Positions 51,105 to 57,407 of a DNA stretch of 57,407 nucleotides are shown piece by piece (the stretch's first letter is position 1; every line of letters starts with the position of its first letter). The notes beneath the pieces were generated by a model. It was not told the DNA's origin. It did not search any database and was given only the letters and a program-made list of their open reading frames with translations. The stretch is from Pseudoalteromonas rubra (GTDB lineage: Bacteria; Pseudomonadota; Gammaproteobacteria; Enterobacterales; Alteromonadaceae): positions 1 through 57,407 of the forward strand of contig NZ_JXYA01000056.1 of NCBI RefSeq assembly GCF_000967655.1. The letters are read 5' to 3'. The position numbers and the translations under genes are program-made.

Positions 51105-53747
51105 ATGAATAATTTGAGCCAAATGAGTGCGCTCTTTATCAATAAAAGCATCATACATAAAGTATTTATTTTATGTGGTTTATTGTTATTGCTCATGGCT
51201 TGCGACACAAAGCAATCCAAACAAATAAAAGCGTTTCAAGAAGACGGTACTATCACTATCGGTGTAGCTTGGCCACAAGGAAGAGGGCTGTTTGTAGAAG
51301 GCGCAAAACTTGCTGTACAGGAAGTTAATGACGCAGGCGGCGTGTTAGGCCAAACGGTTGAACTCGTAATCGACGAGCGAGAAGAGGCGCTGTATGAAGC
51401 GCTAGAAACAACCTCTATTTTGACTGCTGGTGAAGGCATCAAAGAATACTCCCGTGTTGTTGCAAGAGATTTCTCATATCACAACAAGCAAGTGGTTGCC
51501 GTAACAGGCCATCAGTATTCGGCTAGTGCTTTTTCTGCCGCACAAATTTACCAGCAAAATCAAAAAGTGTTTATCGCACCCACGGCCACCAACGTGTTAC
51601 TCACAACAATGAATTTTGATTATGTATATCGAATGTTACCCACCAATATTGAACTTGGTCATCAACTTTCACAGTTTGCAGGACACAAAGGCTTCAAAAG
51701 GGTTGCAGTGTTTAATGAGCGAAGCGAAGGGGCACTAGAGTTAAGTGAGGCATTCTCTCAAGCAGCGGAAGAAAACTATGGTATAGATACCGCTATTCAA
51801 CGCTCATTTTTTTCAGACATGCCTGAACGTGAGTTCACCGATTATGCAGTTAGTTTTGTACGAGCGCATAGAAAAAACCCATTAGATGCCATTTTCTTAT
51901 TTACCGATACCACATTGGCAATCCAAATCATTCGAGAATTTAAAAAACGCGGGCTAGATGATGTTTTATTTGTGGGAGGGGAGAACTTAGATAACCAATC
52001 ATTTTGGGAAAAGTTAGGCAAACTTCAACAAAATGAAGACTCTCAGATTAATATCTCTGTGCCAACAGTATTTAAGTCAACAAGCCAATTAAATAACACA
52101 TTTATCAGTAAGTTTGAAAGGCAGTACCAACAAGCTCCTGATAGGTTTGCAACGCTTGGTTATGACAGTATCAATGTCATATTGAGAGCGATAAAACGAG
52201 CAGGAACATCAGAGCCAAGCAAAATCGCTGACGAAATACGCTACTCACCAACTTGCAGAGGCCTCACTGGCACGGTAGGTTTCCAAGATAATGGCGATGT
52301 GAGCGGCAAAACATATATCATCAAATCGTTTATGAACGGTCGCTTTGAATATCGAACTTTACAGGACAAAGCGGTCAGTGAGCCTAGAGCAAAGTCACTC
52401 AACCTGTGTGTAGAACTTGATAGCGACGATGACGGTGTGGTTAATAAATTAGATGTATGCCCGAACAATACAAAGCTACAGCTGAGTAAGGGAATTTATC
52501 TTGATGGGGATTTCCTAGGCTGTCCAATAGAGACCGATAGCGACGGCGTACCAGATTATCGAGATCAGTGCCCAAATGATGCCAAAGAAAAGTTGGTAAA
52601 CGGTGTTAATGAACAAGGCTGTCCAAAAGATACTGACGGCGACTCAATACCAGACTACCGTGATAAAGCGCCCAATAACACGCAAGAGGCAATCAGCGCA
52701 GGTGTGAATAATGACGGGATCCCACTTGATTCAGACTCGGATAATGTGCCGGATTATCTCGACAATTGTGTAAATGATTCAGTAGAAGCACAAAGTAAGG
52801 GGCTGAACGCCCAAGGGTGTCCTAACGATAGTGACCAAGATAGCGTGCCAGATTATCGAGATCTATGTCCAAATGATAGAAAGCAAGCACTGAGTAAAGG
52901 CGTTAACTCTGAGGGCTGCCCTATAGATACGGATCTTGATAATATTCCTGATTATCTTGATGCATGTCCATTAAGTGGCAAACGAGAGAAAGCTGGCGGT
53001 TTGGATGCCAAAGGGTGCCCTGTTGATAACGATAATGATGGCGTTGCCAATTATAGAGACAGCTGTCCAGATAATGCACAAAACGAACTGCGCTTCGGCG
53101 TGGATGCTGTTGGCTGTCCCATAGACAGTGATAAAGACAATGTATCTGATCATGCTGATGCCTGTCGTATGGATACACAAAAAGCGCTAGCAAAAGGTGT
53201 CGATAGCTCTGGTTGCCCATTAGACCAGGATAAAGACGGTATTATAGACGTGTTAGATACATGCCTTGATACTTTGGCTGAATCTCAGATATATGGTGTA
53301 GATGCCCAAGGGTGCCCAGTAGATAGTGATGAAGATGCCGTAAAAGATTACTTGGATAAATGCCTAAATACGCCAGAAGGTGTTCAGGTCACCCCAGATG
53401 GTTGCACAGTATTATATGTTCATGAATTATTCGCCGAGCATTTTGATAGAAAATACAGAATAACCAACGAAGCAAAGTTAACGCTTAGCACTTTTATGCA
53501 ACGTTTCGCGCGCACGTTGGTTTATGACGCTCAAATTATAGTTAATACTTCCGATGAACAAGCTAATGACAATGAATACATAAACGCGCTACAAGACTTT
53601 TTGATTGCCAATGGCATCGCCAAAACTAAGATAGTCACAAGATATAGTGATATATCTAAAGACAGTGCATTATTACAAAGTTTGATAATTAAACTCGAAG
53701 TCAGGATGCAAACCCTCCGCGAACGCCCCATGAATGGAGGTAACTAA
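51105..53747 (+). CDS. Lipoprotein: amino-acid-type binding domain, ten TSP3 repeats, OmpA-like tail
   Basis: An 880-residue lipoprotein. The lipobox LMAC ends at Cys33, and Asp34 at +2 is the inner-membrane retention signal. Residues 45-425 are a type I periplasmic binding fold of the branched-chain amino acid/amide family (TITIGVAWPQGRGLFVEGAK, QVVAVTGHQYSASA, FVGGENLDNQSF). Residues 435-770 hold ten thrombospondin type 3 repeats (DxDxDxVPDYxDxCPN), each expected to bind calcium. The last 110 residues loosely follow OmpA-like peptidoglycan-binding domains but lack the NxxLSxxRA core. I know of no described protein with this order. It lies 14 bases after the SPFH gene. Confidence 0.82.
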   Translation: MNNLSQMSALFINKSIIHKVFILCGLLLLLMACDTKQSKQIKAFQEDGTITIGVAWPQGRGLFVEGAKLAVQEVNDAGGVLGQTVELVIDEREEALYEALETTSILTAGEGIKEYSRVVARDFSYHNKQVVAVTGHQYSASAFSAAQIYQQNQKVFIAPTATNVLLTTMNFDYVYRMLPTNIELGHQLSQFAGHKGFKRVAVFNERSEGALELSEAFSQAAEENYGIDTAIQRSFFSDMPEREFTDYAVSFVRAHRKNPLDAIFLFTDTTLAIQIIREFKKRGLDDVLFVGGENLDNQSFWEKLGKLQQNEDSQINISVPTVFKSTSQLNNTFISKFERQYQQAPDRFATLGYDSINVILRAIKRAGTSEPSKIADEIRYSPTCRGLTGTVGFQDNGDVSGKTYIIKSFMNGRFEYRTLQDKAVSEPRAKSLNLCVELDSDDDGVVNKLDVCPNNTKLQLSKGIYLDGDFLGCPIETDSDGVPDYRDQCPNDAKEKLVNGVNEQGCPKDTDGDSIPDYRDKAPNNTQEAISAGVNNDGIPLDSDSDNVPDYLDNCVNDSVEAQSKGLNAQGCPNDSDQDSVPDYRDLCPNDRKQALSKGVNSEGCPIDTDLDNIPDYLDACPLSGKREKAGGLDAKGCPVDNDNDGVANYRDSCPDNAQNELRFGVDAVGCPIDSDKDNVSDHADACRMDTQKALAKGVDSSGCPLDQDKDGIIDVLDTCLDTLAESQIYGVDAQGCPVDSDEDAVKDYLDKCLNTPEGVQVTPDGCTVLYVHELFAEHFDRKYRITNEAKLTLSTFMQRFARTLVYDAQIIVNTSDEQANDNEYINALQDFLIANGIAKTKIVTRYSDISKDSALLQSLIIKLEVRMQTLRERPMNGGN
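52419..53405 (+). repeat. Ten TSP3-type repeats, ~102-base period
   Basis: Ten in-frame units of about 34 codons, each with an acidic calcium-loop core (for example DTDGDSIPDYRD), a CPN-type turn and a closing GCP. Cores in order include DSDDDGVVN, ETDSDGVPD, DTDGDSIPD, DSDSDNVPD, DSDQDSVPD, DTDLDNIPD, DNDNDGVAN, DSDKDNVSD, DQDKDGIID and DSDEDAVKD. DNA differs between units, so this is a stable spacer rather than a fresh expansion. Confidence 0.85.
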
Positions 53748-53748
53748 C

Positions 53749-54228
53749 TTGGCTGTTCATTTTTCCCAAACGTTACACGCTCTCAATGGCGAACGTCATC
53801 GTTCATGGATTGGGCTAAGTTTAGGTTCAATATTGCTGTTCTTGTGGATGATGTGGTTTTTTATGGGCCGCATAACACACCTTGCTTACAGTGAGTCTGT
53901 TGAAGTGACCCTAGAAGCTCAGCCTGTGTGGCGAATGAAAGAAGGCAGGGTAACACCTTATCGACAATATCAGTTAGATGCCGTGATTAGTAAAGAGCAT
54001 ATTGAAGATGTTCATGAGGGCCAGCCCGCCATTATCACCTTATCGGGAGCTACAACACTTCCCCTTAAACCTATCAAGTCGTATGTTACCCAAGTTGACT
54101 CGACGCAAGGCACTGTGAGTGCAACGTTCGAAGTGGATACACTATTAGGTAACAGTATTGACATAGGCTTTGCTGTTGAGGTTGATAGTCAATCTCCAGC
54201 ATCCTACTTGTTTCATCTCACACAGTAA
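53749..54228 (+). CDS. Short HlyD-like membrane fusion protein
   Basis: A 159-residue protein with one membrane helix (LSLGSILLFLWMMWFFMG, near 20-40) and a beta-barrel-like domain (QYQLDAVISKEHIEDVHEGQ, PAIITLSGATTLPLKPIKSY) similar to the C-terminal barrel of HlyD/EmrA adaptors. The long alpha-hairpin and lipoyl halves of normal adaptors are missing, so it cannot reach a TolC channel the usual way. GGAGG at 53735-53739 is eight bases before the TTG at 53749, which I prefer; an ATG at 53734 overlaps the preceding gene and contains the ribosome site. It sits directly before the C39 exporter gene. Confidence 0.72.
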   Translation: MAVHFSQTLHALNGERHRSWIGLSLGSILLFLWMMWFFMGRITHLAYSESVEVTLEAQPVWRMKEGRVTPYRQYQLDAVISKEHIEDVHEGQPAIITLSGATTLPLKPIKSYVTQVDSTQGTVSATFEVDTLLGNSIDIGFAVEVDSQSPASYLFHLTQ

Positions 54229-54241
54229 CTTTAGGTTGAAT

Positions 54242-56890
54242 ATGCATAACTCAGAACGTCTTTTTTTCATTCCTGAAGTTATCCAAAGCTCAGCGCTAGA
54301 CTGTGGGCCGGCTGTTTTAAAAGCAGTGTTATCTGGTTTTAACATTGACGCAAGTTATGAGCTTCTTAGAGAGTATTGCCACACTGATATTGATGGCACA
54401 TCAATTGAGGCACTTGAAAATGTATTAACAGACTTTGGACTCAATGCAACTCAATTACTCACACCAAAAGAGCACTTTTTACTACCTGAGGCGGAAGTAT
54501 TACCCGCTATAGCCGTGGTTGTGCAACCAAATGGCATGCCGCATTTTATTGTAGTGTGGCGTATAGTCTCAGGCTGGGTGCAAATCATGGACCCCGGGAC
54601 TGGACGACACTGGGTAACGCTCAAATCATTGCAAGAGAGGCTATATACACACCAGCTACTGATAGATGAGAGCGCTTGGCAACAATGGGTGACATCTGGT
54701 GAGTTTACGCAATTATTAAAAGTCAGAATGCTCACTATTTGTAATGATGCAGATTGGGCACAATCCTGTATTGATATTGCGTTGCAAAGCGATGATTGGC
54801 AAAGTATCACTAAACTCGATGCCGCAACCACAATGACTATGAAGGTGATACGTTCAGGCGCAATAAAACCAGGTGAACAGGCTGCTTTATTGCTTAACCA
54901 CAGCTATCAAACACCGGAACTCATTTCGCCTGATAATTATATTGCAGAGCCTGAGGGTGAAGGCATTGTATACATGTCTGGGGTGGTGATAATACACGTT
55001 GCAGGTAAACAAAGTTCGACAACCCCAAGGTCGAATGAGCCGAGTAATGACTGTGGAAAAGCAAAGTTTGATGAGCAAAGTGTAACCCCTGAGTGCTCTA
55101 TTTTACAAGCCCTCATGGAGGATGGCTTGTTACATCCCATGGTGGTTTTTGTTGGGGTTTTGCTCGCTAGTTTTGGCTTGGCGCTTGAGGTGGTTGTATT
55201 ACGAGGTTTAGTTGAAATGAGTCAGCAAATTAGCTTGTTTTCACAAAAGCTTGAAATCATGCACTTTGTATTGCTGTTTTTCTTTGCACTACTGTTACTT
55301 GAGTGGCCTTTAGCGGTAACTTCTCGTGCCATAGGGCGGCGTATTGAAGTTCGTATTCGGCAACGCTTTTTGGAGAAACTCCCCAATCTTGGTGAGCGCT
55401 ACTTTAACAGTCGATTATCTTCAGACATGATCCAACGTGCATATGAGCTTCGCCAGTTACGTAATATACCAGTCCTAGGGTTTAACGTCTTAAAAATTAC
55501 ATTGCAAATTGTGTTTATTACTATCGGTCTTGCGGTGTTATTTCCACAAGGTACCGTGATTATCGCTTTTAGTTGTATCGCGATACTTGCTTGTACCTTT
55601 GCAACTCAACCTTTAATGCAGGAGCAGGACCTCACGTTTAGAACGCATATCAGCGGATTAAGTAACTTTTATTTAGATGCGCTTCGCGGCCTAAAAACCA
55701 TTCGTAGCCACAGTAGTGGCGCAGCTGTGAGAATAGAGCATGAACGGCTGCTAGTTAATTGGGTTAGAGCGGGTTGGCGTTTTTGCGCAAGCTATGAACA
55801 TGTCGCACTTTTTAACTTTTTGGTCGGCTCAGCGTTGACGGTATGGGTCGTATTGTCATACGTAGATTTTGGCGGCGATGCCAGTGGGCTTTTAGTGTTG
55901 TTGTATTGGATGCTGTACTTACCTCAACTGGGCGGAATGCTTGCTGAAAATGTGCAACAGTATCCTTCACTACGCAACCGCTTAATACGTGCGCTGGAAC
56001 CACTGTCGGTACCAGACGAAAACACCACTTGGTACCCACAAACATCTAACTCGGAAGAAAAAACGCACATAAAGCAAAATCAATCTCATGGAGCCAAAAT
56101 AACGCTCAACAACATTGATCTGGAGTTAACGGGTCAACGGGTATTATCAGACTGGAATGTATGTATAGAGCCTTCAGAACATATCGCTATTGTAGGCCAG
56201 TCGGGGTCGGGAAAATCTAGCCTGGCTGGGTTGTTACTTGGGCTATATAAACCTACCAATGTGGGGACGCTGGTTGTTGATGGAAGCCTGTATCAAGGGG
56301 AACAAATCCATAAGCTACACCAAGAGATGGTGTGGATAGCCCCTGAAGTACAAATTTGGAATCAGTCACTTGCAGCAAACATACTGTATGGAAATGATAG
56401 CCAACGAGATGTAACGCCTACTGTATATGAACAAGCAGAGCTTATAGATCTACTCAATCAGCTATCCAATGAACAGATTGACGCCTTAGGTGAGTGCGGT
56501 GGCATGCTTTCAGGCGGTGAAGGGCAACGAGTTCGTATAGCCCGCGCGTTTAACAAACCATCTCCACGTCTTGTGATTATGGATGAACCTTTTAGAGGGT
56601 TACCAAAAGTGCAGCGCCAACGGCTCCTGCGCAAAGCGCAACTGTTATGGAAAGAAGCAACCCTAATCATTATTTCCCACCACATTGAAGATACCAAAGA
56701 CTTTAAGCGCGTGTGGGTGATTGAAGAGGGCCAGCTATGTGAAGACGACTCTGCGAGCACATTGTTGTCAGACCCTAACTCGCTATATACACAGCTATTT
56801 CAAGCGCAAGACAATACACAAAGAAGCACTTTGCAAGGCACACAGTTTAAGAAATTTAAACTGGAAAATGGCAAATTGCTTGAGGATTAA
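54242..56890 (+). CDS. C39 peptidase-containing ABC exporter (PCAT)
   Basis: An 882-residue peptidase-ABC transporter. The N-terminal C39 domain has the full set Gln15, Cys21 (SSALDCGPAVL), His101 (PHFIVVW) and Asp117 (IMDPGTG), so it should cut double-glycine-type leaders during export. Residues 125-310 are an extra soluble segment not found in usual 700-residue PCATs. Membrane helices follow near 300-600, then GQSGSGKSS (near 650), MLSGGEGQRVRIARAF (near 755), RLVIMDEPF (near 777) and the switch His. The ATG at 54242 follows AGGTTGA, 13 bases after the adaptor gene. No precursor peptide is visible beside it. Confidence 0.87.
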   Translation: MHNSERLFFIPEVIQSSALDCGPAVLKAVLSGFNIDASYELLREYCHTDIDGTSIEALENVLTDFGLNATQLLTPKEHFLLPEAEVLPAIAVVVQPNGMPHFIVVWRIVSGWVQIMDPGTGRHWVTLKSLQERLYTHQLLIDESAWQQWVTSGEFTQLLKVRMLTICNDADWAQSCIDIALQSDDWQSITKLDAATTMTMKVIRSGAIKPGEQAALLLNHSYQTPELISPDNYIAEPEGEGIVYMSGVVIIHVAGKQSSTTPRSNEPSNDCGKAKFDEQSVTPECSILQALMEDGLLHPMVVFVGVLLASFGLALEVVVLRGLVEMSQQISLFSQKLEIMHFVLLFFFALLLLEWPLAVTSRAIGRRIEVRIRQRFLEKLPNLGERYFNSRLSSDMIQRAYELRQLRNIPVLGFNVLKITLQIVFITIGLAVLFPQGTVIIAFSCIAILACTFATQPLMQEQDLTFRTHISGLSNFYLDALRGLKTIRSHSSGAAVRIEHERLLVNWVRAGWRFCASYEHVALFNFLVGSALTVWVVLSYVDFGGDASGLLVLLYWMLYLPQLGGMLAENVQQYPSLRNRLIRALEPLSVPDENTTWYPQTSNSEEKTHIKQNQSHGAKITLNNIDLELTGQRVLSDWNVCIEPSEHIAIVGQSGSGKSSLAGLLLGLYKPTNVGTLVVDGSLYQGEQIHKLHQEMVWIAPEVQIWNQSLAANILYGNDSQRDVTPTVYEQAELIDLLNQLSNEQIDALGECGGMLSGGEGQRVRIARAFNKPSPRLVIMDEPFRGLPKVQRQRLLRKAQLLWKEATLIIISHHIEDTKDFKRVWVIEEGQLCEDDSASTLLSDPNSLYTQLFQAQDNTQRSTLQGTQFKKFKLENGKLLED

Positions 56891-57060
56891 AATGTGTTGC
56901 TACTTTTTGAAATTCATAAAAAACTGCTGACACATGGGGTTATCATTAAATTAACATTGGCGCGCACATTTTGTATTCAATTAATGTATACTTAATCGAC
57001 ATCTATAATGTCAGTACTTTGAATCAGGTTTATGTTGTTATCGGTTAGATAGGAAAGCTT

Positions 57061-57135
57061 GTGAAACATATCACTCGAAAATCACTCACCGCTGTGTACG
57101 TACGCTATTCAAGGAATGTTAATTCCTTTATTTAA
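57061..57135 (+). CDS. Very short ORF after the export operon
   Basis: A 24-codon frame starting at GTG with AGGAAAG four to five bases before it: a basic peptide beginning MKHITRKSLTAVYVR. It has no Gly-Gly leader, so it does not look like a C39 substrate. It may be the start of a broken gene or a chance frame. The surrounding 56891-57407 stretch has no long ORF and is AT-rich until the last 100 bases. Confidence 0.2.
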   Translation: MKHITRKSLTAVYVRYSRNVNSFI

Positions 57136-57155
57136 TCTTCGATATTTGGTTTTAG

Positions 57156-57299
57156 CAAACAAATAGACAGTCGTCGCTAGTATTTAAAGATAACGAAGCA
57201 AAAACTATTTTGCTCGTTCCATTTCCTGCATTTGCCGCAGCAAACGGCATTATCAATGGTCAAAACATGTTATTGGAGGCGGGTAATATTCCAGGGTGA
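57156..57299 (+). pseudogene. Protein-like gene fragment near the right end
   Basis: Forty-seven stop-free codons, bounded by a TAG at 57153 and ending in TGA at 57297-57299, include FKDNEAKTILLVPFPAF and NGQNMLLEAGNIPG, which read like real protein. No suitable start exists, so it looks like the tail of a gene cut by rearrangement near the contig end. I cannot name the family. Confidence 0.25.
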
Positions 57300-57387
57300 G
57301 AGCATGAAAAATCATTTGCTATTCAGTACCTTTTCAAGGTAGCTCTCGCTTCTAGCTGCTTTCATTTGTTTGGCGCGTACGCCTTTT

Positions 57388-57407
57388 AGAGCTGGACCCC
57401 ATTGGTT
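57388..57407. repeat. Right copy of the 20-bp inverted repeat at the contig ends
   Basis: AGAGCTGGACCCCATTGGTT, the reverse complement of bases 1-20. It starts after CCTTTT and runs off the end of the window. Reading outward it resembles an IS3-family terminal repeat, so an insertion sequence probably continues beyond this point. Confidence 0.6.

Noticed and set aside
52419..53405. CRISPR array, because of the regular ~102-base spacing
   Set aside because: The repeats are in-frame protein repeats (TSP3) with diverged DNA and no short identical direct repeats.
1..57407. Circular element joined through its ends
   Set aside because: The end sequences are inverted, not direct, repeats, so they cannot be an overlap of a circle.
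56891..57407. Gly-Gly leader peptide substrate for the C39 exporter
   Set aside because: No short ORF on the plus strand after the operon carries a GG or GA cleavage motif with an upstream hydrophobic-acidic leader; the minus strand was only scanned lightly.

Overview
The window reads like a contig from a marine gammaproteobacterium, most likely an Alteromonadales of the Pseudoalteromonas type. That placement is inference: it rests on the TonB-dependent receptor, RND pump, DabAB, LruC and GGDEF/TPR proteins, a Vibrio-type attC-like site and moderate GC, with no rRNA or marker gene to confirm it. The two ends carry the same 20 bases in opposite orientation, resembling the tip of an IS3-type element, so the contig probably stops at two copies of one insertion sequence.

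Bases 1-9.7 kb: two small genes separated by an attC-like site (cassette-like); a four-gene minus-strand redox operon (MdaB quinone reductase, peroxiredoxin-like, AhpD-like, kinase-like) divergent from an HxlR regulator; hcnABC, encoding hydrogen cyanide synthase; then a TonB-dependent receptor. Bases 9.7-20.4 kb: an RND pump with its adaptor, divergent from a nicotianamine synthase-like gene, an MFS exporter and a small hot-dog protein, followed by an ABC-2 transporter (one ATPase, two permeases). Three nearly identical Zur-box-like palindromes precede the TonB receptor, the synthase gene and the ABC genes. The simplest reading is a zinc-controlled metallophore locus in which the small molecule is made, exported and taken up again.

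Bases 20.5-32.8 kb: an acetyltransferase, an unknown protein, a secreted LAS-peptidase-like protein, a cold-shock protein, a leftover C-terminus of a dGTPase, an NhaR-like LysR regulator divergent from dabB-dabA (inorganic carbon uptake), a periplasmic solute-binding protein, and a GlxA-like regulator coupled to an S41-peptidase-like protein.

Bases 32.8-39.7 kb: a secreted protein made of four ~182-residue repeats, a lone type III polyketide synthase very like PhlD (phloroglucinol synthase), and an LruC-domain surface protein with a small lipoprotein. Bases 39.8-44.5 kb: an AT-rich island with a 1498-residue P-loop NTPase that has a membrane segment between Walker A and Walker B (KAP-like), plus a short overlapping membrane ORF. 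Then a TPR-GGDEF diguanylate cyclase and a TauE/SafE exporter.

Bases 48.0-56.9 kb: a tight five-gene operon that I do not recognise as any named system: an ABC exporter with a degenerate C39-like domain, an SPFH/Band 7 membrane protein, a lipoprotein fusing an amino-acid-type binding protein to ten TSP3 calcium repeats and an OmpA-like tail, a truncated HlyD-like adaptor, and a second ABC exporter with an intact C39 peptidase. The architecture suggests a calcium- or ligand-gated peptide export or sensing machine in the envelope. The metallophore locus and this operon are the two strongest candidates for undescribed biology.
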